Below, piece by piece: positions 9,256 to 18,764 of a stretch of DNA of 64,000 nucleotides. The position numbers and the translations under genes were made by a program. The notes below the pieces were generated by a model. It was not told the DNA's origin and did not search any database. It worked only from the letters and a program-made list of their open reading frames with translations. The stretch's first letter is position 1; each line of letters begins with the position of its first letter. The DNA lies in the IMG/VR virus record IMGVR_UViG_3300025889_000073, positions 1 to 64,000 of that record. The stretch is one strand, 5' to 3'. The stretch is from a virus.

Positions 9256-9263
9256 TATAAATA
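9256..9263 (+). promoter_or_regulatory. T4-type late promoter (TATAAATA)
   Basis: TATAAATA is an exact match to the T4 late promoter consensus, 34 bases upstream of the ATG at 9298. This is the best evidence in the window for a gp55-type late sigma factor in this phage. Confidence 0.75.
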
Positions 9264-9297
9264 GAAGAAACAATAACTGCTGTAGAGGCGGACAAAA

Positions 9298-11568
9298 ATG
9301 AAATTTTTAGATTTTCTGGAAGAACAGAAAGAAAAACACGGTGTATTTGCGTTTGGGAGAATGAATCCCATAACTATAGGCCATGAAAAATTAGTACAAA
9401 AAGTCAAAGATATAGCTACAGCAGTAGGTGGTTCACACCACATAGTATTATCACATACACAAGATTCTAAAAAAAATCCCTTATCAGCTAAGCAGAAAGT
9501 GCAACACGCAAAAAAAGCATTTCCTGACACAAACTTTACACATTCAACAAAAGAATCTCCCAATTTCCTAACACAAGCAGCTGACCTGCACAAGAAGGGT
9601 ATAACACATCTTCATGCGGTCGGTGGCTCTGACCGTGTTGCAGAATTTAAAAAGACATTGAACAAATACAATGGCACACATCAAGGTGCATTGTTCAATT
9701 TCAAAAAAATTACTGTACATTCTTCTGGAGAAAGAGACCCGGATGCAGAAGGAGTGGGTGGTATGTCTGCTTCGAAAATGCGTGGCCATGCTACAGCTGG
9801 AGATTTTGAATCTTTCCGTAAAGGAGTTCCTTCTACCATGGGACATTCTCATGCTAAATCATTATATAACGATGTTCGTAAAGGATTAGGACTCCGTGAA
9901 GATATTGATTTAATTTTTGAAGATTTGTTGACAGAAGGGGTGCATGACCAGTCCATTTTTAAAGCAGTATTTCTTGCAGGTGGACCAGGCTCAGGTAAAG
10001 ATTATGTCTTGGACAATACACTTGAAGGCCATGGCCTGATAGAAATTAATTCGGATAAAGCATTAGAGTTTTTAATGGACAAAAAAGGTCTCGACAAAAA
10101 GATGCCATCATCCGAAAAAGAAATGAGAGATGATGTTCGTAGTCAAGCTAAAATTATGACTGAGTTAAAACAAAAGCTTGCTTTAACCGGTCGAAACGGA
10201 ATAATCATTAATGGAACAGGTGATGACCTTGAAAAAATAACTAGGATTAAAAGTGGTTTAGAAAAACTTGGTTATGATACAGCAATGATTATGGTCAACA
10301 CTTCTGATGATGTTTCATCACAAAGAAATATTGAACGTGGCCAACGTGGTGGTAGAACTGTTCCGGAAACAATTCGTAAAGAAAAGTGGGATGCATCACA
10401 AGATGCGAGAACAGAGTATGCAAAAATGTTTGGTGCTAACTACCACGAATTTGATAACTCTGAAGATTTGAGACAAGCTTCACCCGATATAGTGAAGCAA
10501 AAGAAAATGGAATTGTTGGATATATTTAAAACAATGAAAGAGTTTGTCTCCTCTCCTCCAAACTCAGACATTGCAAAAGAATGGGTTGCTTCTGAATTAC
10601 AAAAGAAAGATACTCTACCTGTTGCTCAATCGGGCACAGAAAATGTGCCTCCACACGATTCTAAGGCTGCTGAGCAAGCCAGAGAATTAGGATTACAATA
10701 TTACGGTTTTGGTAGATATGGTAAAAATGGTAAAGTAACACACAGGTCAGTACATGATAACCTTGTTTCTGTGGAAGAAATTCAATCAGCCTCAGATAAA
10801 CAAAAAGTTAAAAAAGAAGAAATAGATTTAGAATTTGAAAATTTATTTAATGAGTCTTATCAGTTGTCGGATTCTTCCGCACTAAATCTATTATTATTAG
10901 GAAATTCAATAGACGAAAGAGACTTTCAGATTGGTGAAGAAAAACAAATTAAACTTCTAAAAGATAAATCTGGAAGACCTAGGATTTTTATGTTAAGGTC
11001 TGCTGCTGCAAAAGAATCTCACACCCATGGCGGCGAAGTCATAAAATATAAGAATGGTTATGTTATTAAACTTAAAGAGGAGAATGAAAATGACAAACTG
11101 GTTGAAAAACTTATTTTTGAGAATTTTAGGAAAAAGAAAAGAGGAAACGAAGTACGAAATGGAACCTCCGGTGATGGAGGAGAATTGGCCATTTCCGAAA
11201 GCAACTTCGTTACCGACGGAGATAATCGAATCACCAACGCCGTCACAAGAAAAACCATTACCCTCCAAGAAGCAAGGAACCGCCAAAAAACCAAAGCAGC
11301 AACCAGCATCGAAAAACACCAAAACAACTGGACGGGGCAGGTCCAAGAAAGCATCGACAAAGGAATAGAACCTGGCCTTTCGATGTCAACGGGTGGTGAG
11401 AATTTAACCAGAACTTCAGGTAAAAACAAACAATTGAAAAAGCCATTTGAAGAAGCAATTGGTTCAGATGGTTCAATTGTTACATCTATCTCCGATAAAA
11501 AGGAAGATGAACTGAAGAAATCAGGAATCAATTTACAATCATTTAGAGCAAAGAGACACATAGGATGA
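9298..11568 (+). CDS. Nucleotidyltransferase-kinase fusion protein
   Basis: This 756-residue protein has at least two enzyme-like domains. Residues about 15-165 form a cytidylyltransferase-fold (NMNAT-like) domain with MNPITIGHEKL as the (H)xGH site and GGMSASKMRG as the SxSxxR-type site. From about residue 222, FLAGGPGSGKDYVL is a Walker A motif of a P-loop kinase, similar to zeta-toxin or polynucleotide-kinase-like domains. The last 350 residues are hydrophilic, low in complexity and probably disordered or virion-linked. The combination recalls NAD-salvage or nucleic-acid repair enzymes but the substrate is unknown. It is late-transcribed, which suits a protein packaged in the virion. Confidence 0.75.
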   Translation: MKFLDFLEEQKEKHGVFAFGRMNPITIGHEKLVQKVKDIATAVGGSHHIVLSHTQDSKKNPLSAKQKVQHAKKAFPDTNFTHSTKESPNFLTQAADLHKKGITHLHAVGGSDRVAEFKKTLNKYNGTHQGALFNFKKITVHSSGERDPDAEGVGGMSASKMRGHATAGDFESFRKGVPSTMGHSHAKSLYNDVRKGLGLREDIDLIFEDLLTEGVHDQSIFKAVFLAGGPGSGKDYVLDNTLEGHGLIEINSDKALEFLMDKKGLDKKMPSSEKEMRDDVRSQAKIMTELKQKLALTGRNGIIINGTGDDLEKITRIKSGLEKLGYDTAMIMVNTSDDVSSQRNIERGQRGGRTVPETIRKEKWDASQDARTEYAKMFGANYHEFDNSEDLRQASPDIVKQKKMELLDIFKTMKEFVSSPPNSDIAKEWVASELQKKDTLPVAQSGTENVPPHDSKAAEQARELGLQYYGFGRYGKNGKVTHRSVHDNLVSVEEIQSASDKQKVKKEEIDLEFENLFNESYQLSDSSALNLLLLGNSIDERDFQIGEEKQIKLLKDKSGRPRIFMLRSAAAKESHTHGGEVIKYKNGYVIKLKEENENDKLVEKLIFENFRKKKRGNEVRNGTSGDGGELAISESNFVTDGDNRITNAVTRKTITLQEARNRQKTKAATSIEKHQNNWTGQVQESIDKGIEPGLSMSTGGENLTRTSGKNKQLKKPFEEAIGSDGSIVTSISDKKEDELKKSGINLQSFRAKRHIG

Positions 11569-12110
11569 AATCATTCAAAACATTTATTGCTGAAGGTCGT
11601 CCATCTCAACGTCATCCACTTGAGGGACATGAGTATCATAGAAAAACTAATGCAGAATTGGAATACATTGCTAAAGATGCACACAAAGCGGCTGAAGCAA
11701 TGAAATCCCACAATACTACGGCCGAGAATAAGTATCGTGATCAAGCAAACGATTCAGCAACAGTTCGTTACTATCGTCAAAAACATGGTATGGCCGATTG
11801 GTATAAGAAAAAATACGGTCATGTCAAAGAAGAAGTTGTAGACGAATCGGCCGCATGGCAACGTAAAGAAGGAAAAAATCCCGAAGGTGGTTTGAACCAA
11901 AAAGGCGTTGATTCATATCGCCGTGAAAATCCTGGTTCTAAATTACAAACAGCTGTAACTACACCACCATCAAAATTAAAACCTGGCAGTAAAGCTGCCA
12001 ATCGTAGAAAATCTTTTTGTGCGAGAATGGGTGGTATGCCTGGTCCTATGAAAGATGAGAAGGGCCGGCCAACTCGTAAAGCACTATCATTGAGAAAGTG
12101 GAATTGTTAA
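11565..12110 (+). CDS. DUF6321-like protein
   Basis: This 181-residue basic protein overlaps the previous stop (ATGA). Its C-terminal 85 residues carry the conserved run AAWQRKEGKNPEGGLN, then a PSKLKPGSKAA segment and RRKSFCARM, ending in ALSLRKWNC. I recognise this as the DUF6321 domain found in phages and bacteria. The N-terminal half is rich in Ala, Lys and His. Function is unknown; the late region suggests a virion or DNA-binding role. Confidence 0.75.
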   Translation: MKSFKTFIAEGRPSQRHPLEGHEYHRKTNAELEYIAKDAHKAAEAMKSHNTTAENKYRDQANDSATVRYYRQKHGMADWYKKKYGHVKEEVVDESAAWQRKEGKNPEGGLNQKGVDSYRRENPGSKLQTAVTTPPSKLKPGSKAANRRKSFCARMGGMPGPMKDEKGRPTRKALSLRKWNC

Positions 12111-13655
12111 GTGGCACAATTTAGAATAGACCAGCAACAATACGTTCAACCTCATAACAGAACGTTGTTTGAGGTGAATATGCAAGCCGATGAGTATGGT
12201 CATATTCAGGGTGGGTCTGCATCTGGTCCAACCAAGTATAGTGCATTTGGTGAACCTGTTTCTGTGCCTATTGACCCAATCATTCAGTTAGATGCTTTAT
12301 ATGGTTTTGACCCAAGAGAGTTTGAAACACTATCTGCATCTACTGGGACCTATGAATCAACCGGTACTTTATTTAAAACTCATACTGGTACAGGTGCATA
12401 TGGTTATGCTGTAATTCGTTCAAACAGAATTTTACGTTATCGTCCCGGTCAAGGAGCATTGTTAAGATTTACTGCCGGCTTTGATAATCCACAAACAGGT
12501 GTTACACTCAGAGCAGGATTCTTTACACAAGAACAATCAATTATGGTTGGTTATGATGGTGATAGATTTGGTATATTAAGACAGAATGGTGGTAAAGCTC
12601 ATATAGCAAAATTAACTGTATCTGCTGGTGGTACCGGTAATGCAACAATCACACTCAATGGTGTTGCTACTGTAGTTGCAATTGCTTCTACCGACACAAC
12701 TGTTGTAGCAAAGACAATTGCATCCGCATCATTCTCCGGATGGATAACAGAACAAGTTGGTAATACAGTATATTTCTTATCGACATCACTAGGGGTCAAA
12801 TCAGGAACATATAGTTTAACAGACACAGGTACAGGAACATTTACTACAAGTCAAGAAGGTGCTGATGATGTAACAAACTGGGTTTATCAAGAAGACTTTA
12901 ATGTAGATAAACTTGACGGCACCGGTACATCAGGTGTTACAATTGACCCAACAAAATTAAACATCTATCAAATTAACTTTAGATGGCTGGGTGCAGGTGA
13001 GATTAGATTTGCAATGGAGAATCCTTTGAATGGAGATATGATATTCTTTCATCATATACATTTCTCCAACGAAAACACCGATGTTCACATAAACAATCCA
13101 TCATTTAGAATTGGATATGTTGCTGCCAATCTAACTGCAAGTACAATTACAGATGCACACACATACGGTGCATCAATGATGGCTGCAATCGAGGGTCTCA
13201 CAAAAGAGTCAGGATTTCCAACAGGAATTAGCAGCGATTCAAAATCATCATTAGGTGCTGGAACTTATCACTCTATTATATCACTAAAGAATTCATTAAT
13301 ATATCAAAACAGAATTAATCTAAGAATAGTAGTATTAAAAAACTTAGACATTGCGGTTACCTGTAATGGTCCTACGAGATATTATTTTGTACTCAGAGGA
13401 ACAAAGAGCACTGGAAATACTTGGAATAGAGTTGCAAACTATAGTGCTGTATTACAAGATGTTTCAACAGGGTCTTTTACATTTGCAAACGAACATCCAT
13501 TAGCGGCATTTACTCTACCATCTGGAGGTTCAAACTCATGGAATTTGAATGATTTAAAACTTACGATACCACCAGGAATGTGGATAGATTTGATGGTCGT
13601 TAGTAATCAACAAATCAACGATGTCACAGCAACTTTAACTTGGATAGAAATTTAA
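12111..13655 (+). CDS. Virion structural protein (probable)
   Basis: This 514-residue protein uses a GTG start that abuts the previous stop. Segments such as NRILRYRPGQGALLRF and GILRQNGGKAHIAKL are conserved in large phage structural proteins I have seen. A Thr/Gly/Ala-rich beta region near residues 165-255 resembles an inserted Ig-like domain. Overall composition (beta-rich, few Cys, no signal) fits a head, neck or fibre component. The exact location in the virion is not known. Confidence 0.65.
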   Translation: MAQFRIDQQQYVQPHNRTLFEVNMQADEYGHIQGGSASGPTKYSAFGEPVSVPIDPIIQLDALYGFDPREFETLSASTGTYESTGTLFKTHTGTGAYGYAVIRSNRILRYRPGQGALLRFTAGFDNPQTGVTLRAGFFTQEQSIMVGYDGDRFGILRQNGGKAHIAKLTVSAGGTGNATITLNGVATVVAIASTDTTVVAKTIASASFSGWITEQVGNTVYFLSTSLGVKSGTYSLTDTGTGTFTTSQEGADDVTNWVYQEDFNVDKLDGTGTSGVTIDPTKLNIYQINFRWLGAGEIRFAMENPLNGDMIFFHHIHFSNENTDVHINNPSFRIGYVAANLTASTITDAHTYGASMMAAIEGLTKESGFPTGISSDSKSSLGAGTYHSIISLKNSLIYQNRINLRIVVLKNLDIAVTCNGPTRYYFVLRGTKSTGNTWNRVANYSAVLQDVSTGSFTFANEHPLAAFTLPSGGSNSWNLNDLKLTIPPGMWIDLMVVSNQQINDVTATLTWIEI

Positions 13656-13670
13656 TTTAGGAGAAAAACA

Positions 13671-15314
13671 ATGCAATTCGACAACGAAAAAACTCGCAAT
13701 GTCGCAGATGTCGCTGCCAGAATTATGGCTGGCGAATCTATTAAACCTCAACAACTTGATGAAAAACTTCATCCTAATCAACAGGTACTTGATGTACATG
13801 AACCTGACAAAGATGAATTAACAGCTAAAGATTTTGAAATGCTTCGTAAAAAGAAAAAGATGAAAGAAGAAAATGAAGTTTGTCCAAAATGTGATGGCAA
13901 AGGATGTGAACATTGCGGTGGTAAAGGTTACCATGAAGAAGTTGAAGAGGAACAAGCCGAACAGATTGATGAAGTTAAGATGGCTGACCTGCCTTCCAGA
14001 AAAGTACAAGGCAAATCATATGGTGCATCGAAGCCTAACACCAATCCGTTTGACGTTCTGAAAGGCCCAAAGAATAAAGACTTAGACGCCATTAAGAAAG
14101 ATGAAAAGAAAATGGTTCCTAATTGGGCAAGAGGTCCTAATGAATCAGTCAGCACATTTTCTGCAATGTTGGAACAATACAAAGAAACGGGCCTAAAATC
14201 TCTCAAAGAGTGGGCCAAGAAGAAAGTTGTAAAAGAAGAACCAACACAAGAAGAATATGAGGAAGAATTACAAACACAAAAAGCCAAATCTGAAGGTAAA
14301 GTAAAACAACCAGATTTGACCAAAGGTGATGTCATGGCTGTTCAACAAGAAGAAATTGAACAGATTGATGAAGGTGAGAGAAGTGCTAACTACATTGGTA
14401 CCGCACACAAAAGTGATCCAGACTATGACAAAAAATTGAGTGATTTGAAGTCACGGGCTATTGGTGGCCATCGTATTCGTGGTCGTTCTCCTGCACCAGA
14501 ACACAAAGAAAAATATCAAGAAGGCGGTGAACTAAAACGTCCACATCAAGATATTAAACCAGAACACGCAACAAGAGTTGATGTATATGGTAGAAAAGGT
14601 GTTAAAAGTGTTTCTGAAGAAACTGAACAAATTGATGAGTTGAGTAAAGATACTTTACAAAACTATACTCAAAAAGCCAAGGCTGTTTCTAAAAATGCAA
14701 AAGCTTACGGTTCTTATAATGCTGACCCGGACGATTCTGATCTTGCTGATAAAAATTGGAAAAAGCATGAGAAACTTGAAAAAGGAATCATGAAAGCTAA
14801 AGAGAAAATGAACAAAGAAGAAATTGAACAGATTGATGAAGTTGGTGATACACCAGCTGGCAGAAAAGTACTGAGCAGTTATGTCAACAAAGCACTTGGT
14901 GACAAAAATCGTGAGAAAGGTCTGCGTAAAGCAACATCACGCCTATACAAAGACAACTACTATGGCAAAAAGAATGAAGAAGTTGTCTCTGAATCTAAAG
15001 CAGGTTGGTCTGATAATAATGGAACAGTTAAAAAATATGAACCCCAGAAGAAAGCTCCTACACCTCATTGGAGATTCAACAAGGATGGGTCACATACTGA
15101 TATGAATACCGGCAAAACCCATCACCGAGATGGTTCTGTAACGGAAGAAGCTGAACAAGTTGATGAACGTCATATGACTGATGCTGAAATGGACAAAAGA
15201 GAAGATATTGTTAAGGGCATGAAAAAAAGTATGCAAGGATTCAAAGACCGTTACGGTGACAAAGCAAAAAATGTCATGTACGCAACCGCCACTAAACAGG
15301 CCATGAAGGACTAA
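13671..15314 (+). CDS. Repeat-containing virion-associated protein with DnaJ-type zinc motif
   Basis: This 547-residue charged protein carries CPKCDGKGCEHCGGKGYH near residue 68, a CxxC..CxxC zinc-binding motif like one DnaJ repeat. It has at least five copies of a motif E(x)EQ(I/V)DE, each followed by helical basic sequence (for example DELSKDTLQNY). The IDE tripeptide fits the (I/L)xE cleavage site of T4 prohead protease gp21, so a prohead core protein that is processed in the capsid is a reasonable inference. The next gene carries the same motif. GGAG at 13661-13664 precedes the ATG. Confidence 0.6.
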   Translation: MQFDNEKTRNVADVAARIMAGESIKPQQLDEKLHPNQQVLDVHEPDKDELTAKDFEMLRKKKKMKEENEVCPKCDGKGCEHCGGKGYHEEVEEEQAEQIDEVKMADLPSRKVQGKSYGASKPNTNPFDVLKGPKNKDLDAIKKDEKKMVPNWARGPNESVSTFSAMLEQYKETGLKSLKEWAKKKVVKEEPTQEEYEEELQTQKAKSEGKVKQPDLTKGDVMAVQQEEIEQIDEGERSANYIGTAHKSDPDYDKKLSDLKSRAIGGHRIRGRSPAPEHKEKYQEGGELKRPHQDIKPEHATRVDVYGRKGVKSVSEETEQIDELSKDTLQNYTQKAKAVSKNAKAYGSYNADPDDSDLADKNWKKHEKLEKGIMKAKEKMNKEEIEQIDEVGDTPAGRKVLSSYVNKALGDKNREKGLRKATSRLYKDNYYGKKNEEVVSESKAGWSDNNGTVKKYEPQKKAPTPHWRFNKDGSHTDMNTGKTHHRDGSVTEEAEQVDERHMTDAEMDKREDIVKGMKKSMQGFKDRYGDKAKNVMYATATKQAMKD

Positions 15315-15315
15315 C

Positions 15316-16182
15316 ATGAAAAAAGCATCAGAAGTTTTTAAATCAATTCGGTTTGCGAAAGGTGAACCGAGAGACAAACCACATATGTCTACAGATGATG
15401 AAGAACATTATGTTGTAGGTGAAAAAGAATGGAATCAACAAGTTGCCCATGCAAAGAAAATGGCTATGCAAGAAGAAAATTTGGATGAACTTTCAAATGA
15501 TTTGTTAACACGTTATAAAAAATCTGCTTCCAACCAAGCGTCTGCAGCAGATAAAGCAGGTGATTTTAAGAAAGGTGATAAGCGTTTCTCTGGTATCGTT
15601 AAAGCAACCAAGAAACAGTTTGACAACGATCTTAAAAAAGAAGAAGTTGAGCAGGTTGATGAAATAATCAAAAGAGATGTTTCACGGGATGTGCAAACAA
15701 TGGATAAAGTTTCATTCGTTAAGAAACATGGTGTATCAAAATCTCAAGCGAAAGTTTTAACGCAAGAAGGAGAGAATAAACAAATGAAAAAAGACCCGTG
15801 TTGGAATGGATATCAAATGGTTGGTATGAAAAAGAAAAACGGAAAAGAAGTTCCGAATTGTGTACCAACAAACGAAGGTGTTTATTCAGAAAAAGATATT
15901 GAGGACCGTGAAAATGCTTCAAATCCTGGCATGAGGTCATTTAGAAAACCTCAGACTCCTCCGTTTGAAGGTCCTTATAAAAAGAAACCTTCAGCCAAAC
16001 CTGGTAAATATGGTTCAGGTTACTCAACAGCCAAACATTTAGCCAAACAAGGATTAAAGAAGGCTATGGGTGAAGCCAAAGAAGTTAAACTGTCTAAGAA
16101 AGCTCAAATTGTCAAAAACGCAGCAAAAGAAAAATTTAATAAAGACCCCGAACTTAGCGATTCGGTAACAAAAAACTTATAA
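15316..16182 (+). CDS. Paralogue of the upstream EQIDE-repeat protein
   Basis: This 288-residue protein starts one base after the previous stop. It shares EEVEQVDEI and the LDELSNDLLTRYKK module with the gene at 13671, so the two are related by duplication of a repeat unit. It is basic and Lys-rich with several helical stretches. A virion-internal or prohead core role is inferred by shared motifs and late context. Confidence 0.55.
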   Translation: MKKASEVFKSIRFAKGEPRDKPHMSTDDEEHYVVGEKEWNQQVAHAKKMAMQEENLDELSNDLLTRYKKSASNQASAADKAGDFKKGDKRFSGIVKATKKQFDNDLKKEEVEQVDEIIKRDVSRDVQTMDKVSFVKKHGVSKSQAKVLTQEGENKQMKKDPCWNGYQMVGMKKKNGKEVPNCVPTNEGVYSEKDIEDRENASNPGMRSFRKPQTPPFEGPYKKKPSAKPGKYGSGYSTAKHLAKQGLKKAMGEAKEVKLSKKAQIVKNAAKEKFNKDPELSDSVTKNL

Positions 16183-16190
16183 CATAAATA
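16183..16190 (+). promoter_or_regulatory. T4-type late promoter (CATAAATA)
   Basis: CATAAATA sits 27 bases before the ATG at 16218, with AGGAG at 16208-16212 as ribosome binding site. It fits the late box used elsewhere in the window. Confidence 0.6.
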
Positions 16191-16217
16191 ACCAATAAAA
16201 CTTTTTAGGAGAAAAAA

Positions 16218-16562
16218 ATGGCACTATGGGGAAACAACGATGAAGCTAACAACGCACCAGTTTGGGCTGTTGCTAGCGGATTAGGTGTCTCTGCTAATGG
16301 AGAAACACTTTATCAAAATACAACGGTTGATGATTATGTCAATGGTGTAGCTATTGGCGTTTTTGGTGTTGATGCGGCTGAACAGGCCAATACTGCAACT
16401 CAAGCCAATACAGGCGCTCATGCTGGTTGGGTAGTTCGTACAGAAGGTACCGGTGGCCGTGCAGGTCGTGTTCACGTTGAAACACTTGTTGCAATGGGTT
16501 CTATGACCAGCGATGGTTCTTCTGGTGACGATGACGTTACATTAGAAGATACAGCTGAATAA
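16218..16562 (+). CDS. Small virion structural protein (probable)
   Basis: This 114-residue protein begins MALWGNNDEANNAPVW and contains AHAGWVVRT and GGRAGRVHVETLVAM. This layout is conserved in T4-like cyanophage proteins that have been annotated as structural. It is Gly/Ala/Thr-rich with an acidic tail. It has its own late promoter and good ribosome binding site, which suggests abundant late production. Confidence 0.65.
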   Translation: MALWGNNDEANNAPVWAVASGLGVSANGETLYQNTTVDDYVNGVAIGVFGVDAAEQANTATQANTGAHAGWVVRTEGTGGRAGRVHVETLVAMGSMTSDGSSGDDDVTLEDTAE

Positions 16563-17062
16563 TGAAGTTTAAAGAGTATTTGCAGGAGCTATCACAGATA
16601 GATGATGGCCAAGCAATCGTTGCTCACGAGCCTACTGGTGAAGAATCTTTACAGATTTTAAATCCAAAAACTTTAGTAAAAGCAAATCTTGAATTGAGTA
16701 ATGAACTCAATGATGTGATTGTATCTCCTTATGTTGGTGTTCAAAAGATTCGTAAGGTGTTGTACAGGTACGCATTAGACCTGCCAGCACTTTACGATGT
16801 TGACCCACAAGGAGATGAAGTTGTTATTGAAGTTGACCAGTTTGGTGACACACTAGGTGATAATATATTCAGTAATTCGAATTGGGATGAATACAATGCC
16901 AACCCAACCGATGATGATTTAGATGGTCAAAAAGATGAACAATGCTTTGTCTATATACTATATTATCCGACCGATGAAGGTGGTTATGAATTTTATGCGG
17001 AAATTGGAGATAATGCTCGCATGGAAGAACTTTTGTCGGAAGAGGAGTCAGACGAAGAATAA
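16562..17062 (+). CDS. Conserved acidic phage protein, unknown function
   Basis: This 166-residue protein starts on the last base of the previous stop codon. It is strongly acidic, with a C-terminus of Glu/Asp/Ser. A segment with RKVLYRYALDLPALYD is the most conserved-looking part. I recall similar proteins in T4-like phages but no function. Confidence 0.55.
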   Translation: MKFKEYLQELSQIDDGQAIVAHEPTGEESLQILNPKTLVKANLELSNELNDVIVSPYVGVQKIRKVLYRYALDLPALYDVDPQGDEVVIEVDQFGDTLGDNIFSNSNWDEYNANPTDDDLDGQKDEQCFVYILYYPTDEGGYEFYAEIGDNARMEELLSEEESDEE

Positions 17063-17064
17063 TA

Positions 17065-17460
17065 ATGCTTTTTGATAATTTGACAAATGAAAACATAATG
17101 TTATATTTGGTTAAAGCTTACGATAAACCAAATATGTTAATGAGTGAATTCAAAGATGATATGAAAAGGTTTAATTACCTTAAAAGGTTGTTTCAACGGT
17201 ACAGGAAATATAGAGAACTACGGGAGCAGTTGGTTTTAAATCATCTCGTAGTTCTCTATAATGTTTTTGGCCTAGAGGTTACTACAAGAACACTTTTTTT
17301 TAAAATGACTAAAGAAGATTATCCTGCTCTTAAAACATATTTACTTTTTTTGAATTATATGCCAGAAATTGTTTATGGAATTAAAAATGAAGATATAAAA
17401 TCTTCTGATATAGATATTGATAATAATATACAAAAAGTTTTAGGAAAAATAAATGGGTGA
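17065..17460 (+). CDS. Conserved phage protein, unknown function
   Basis: This 131-residue protein is mostly helical. The N-terminal LYLVKAYDKPNML and DMKRFNYLKRLFQRY segments recall a family seen next to structural genes in T4-like phages. It overlaps the following adhesin-like gene by 8 bases. Confidence 0.5.
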   Translation: MLFDNLTNENIMLYLVKAYDKPNMLMSEFKDDMKRFNYLKRLFQRYRKYRELREQLVLNHLVVLYNVFGLEVTTRTLFFKMTKEDYPALKTYLLFLNYMPEIVYGIKNEDIKSSDIDIDNNIQKVLGKING

Positions 17461-18445
17461 ACCCTTTAAGATAACACCAGGACCTAACGGACCAAGATTT
17501 GGTTCTGGAATTACTGTAACTCCAAATTTTGTTGTGTCCGTTCCGATCGGGAGTACACCGTTTCCCGTTTCTAATCCAGAGTTGCAATGGTATATTTCAG
17601 CTGACGCTATAAACAAATCATCTGGAGCAAGTATAGGGAATTCTTCTAGTAGTACTCAAGATACGGTGACTAACCCATATAATGTTTCAATACCTAGTTC
17701 TGGTTTAACTTGGCAATGTCAACCAAATGATTTTAGCCCAGCTACTCCTAGTCCTGGTGGTACCGTAAGTACATGGACAAGTTTATATGGTAAAACAATA
17801 TATTATATAAACTTGGGCAACGCAGCAAATTATAGAACTGTAAGTAGTTGTTGGGATTATGCATCAATTATCAGTAATGGTGGATTTACTTGGTGGTGTG
17901 TAAGACCTTATGTGTTAACCTACAAAGCCAACTACCGGCGGCCTTTATACTTTGCTGACCCAAATACGTCCAGCTGGAACGACCAAAATTATGGCGGTAT
18001 TGCTTGGTATTTTAATGACACCGGCCCCGCCAGCGTGGCGCAAAATTTCCGTTACGGGAACACTACTAGCAACTTATCAGGATATTTTTACGGACCTTCA
18101 GGGGCTTCATATAATGTTAGTTCTAATTATGTACTGATTCAGGTTATTACATCAACACCAGGCGCAAGCTCTTATGGTCAATATATAATTTCCGCCTACA
18201 ATAAAAATACAGAATCAACTGTATTTTTCACATCGACCCAGACTGTGTCCCAAGCCGGCGCCACCGGTTGGTCTTTACCTAATACAAGTACTGTTAGTCC
18301 TAGAATTCATTGTTATTATGCCTCCGGCAACAATAATGCCCATAATGATTCATTTTGTGAATATGGTTTTGCTAACCGACCATGGACTTTTAGTGAGAGT
18401 ACAGCTATGCATAATTATCTGGTTTCTAAATATACTGGAACATAA
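17453..18445 (+). CDS. LamG/concanavalin-like virion adhesin (probable)
   Basis: This 330-residue protein is rich in Ser, Thr, Tyr, Asn and Gly with little charge, as in tail fibre and adhesin beta-sandwiches. The last 170 residues have the alternating strands and closing motif (ending AMHNYLVSKYTGT) typical of phage LamG-like lectin domains. Start at 17453 overlaps the upstream gene. It may bind host surface glycans. Confidence 0.5.
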   Translation: MGEPFKITPGPNGPRFGSGITVTPNFVVSVPIGSTPFPVSNPELQWYISADAINKSSGASIGNSSSSTQDTVTNPYNVSIPSSGLTWQCQPNDFSPATPSPGGTVSTWTSLYGKTIYYINLGNAANYRTVSSCWDYASIISNGGFTWWCVRPYVLTYKANYRRPLYFADPNTSSWNDQNYGGIAWYFNDTGPASVAQNFRYGNTTSNLSGYFYGPSGASYNVSSNYVLIQVITSTPGASSYGQYIISAYNKNTESTVFFTSTQTVSQAGATGWSLPNTSTVSPRIHCYYASGNNNAHNDSFCEYGFANRPWTFSESTAMHNYLVSKYTGT

Positions 18446-18462
18446 AATGAAAGGTGAAAAAA

Positions 18463-18609
18463 ATGGCTAAAATTGCGACAAACAAAAAAACAATTGACCA
18501 TGTGAAGAAAAAAACTATTCAAGCTGGGAAAAAATCATCTACTAAGATGGCCGGCATGAACAAATCTAAAAAGAAAAGTTATAAAGCTTACAGAGGACAA
18601 GGAAGATGA
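18463..18609 (+). CDS. Small highly basic protein
   Basis: A 48-residue reading frame behind AAGGTG starts MAKIATNKKTID and is about one third Lys/Arg. Its stop overlaps the next start as ATGA, which supports translation. Such short basic peptides may bind nucleic acid; no family is recognised. Confidence 0.5.
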   Translation: MAKIATNKKTIDHVKKKTIQAGKKSSTKMAGMNKSKKKSYKAYRGQGR

Positions 18610-18764
18610 ATGGCAAAAAAGAAAAACCATTAAAAGAAGATGCACCAGTTAATGCAGTAGGTGATGGTTCTGCCGTTGCTGGCCTTGGTGTTGGTCCTCA
18701 AGGTGAACCTGGTGTCAAAAAGAAAAAGAAACTTGTGTCGTTTAAAATGTTCAAGAGGAAATAA
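18606..18764 (+). CDS. Small conserved phage protein with Val-Gly-rich motif
   Basis: A 52-residue reading frame overlaps both neighbours by ATGA/TAATG junctions. The core DAPVNAVGDGSAVAGLGVG followed by QGEPGV and a Lys run is a motif I recognise from many T4-like phages. Function unknown. Confidence 0.6.
   Translation: MNGKKEKPLKEDAPVNAVGDGSAVAGLGVGPQGEPGVKKKKKLVSFKMFKRK

Noticed and set aside
11058-11561. Minus-strand frames up to 167 codons under the fusion gene
   Set aside because: They mirror the low-complexity tail of the plus-strand gene and have no binding site or promoter.
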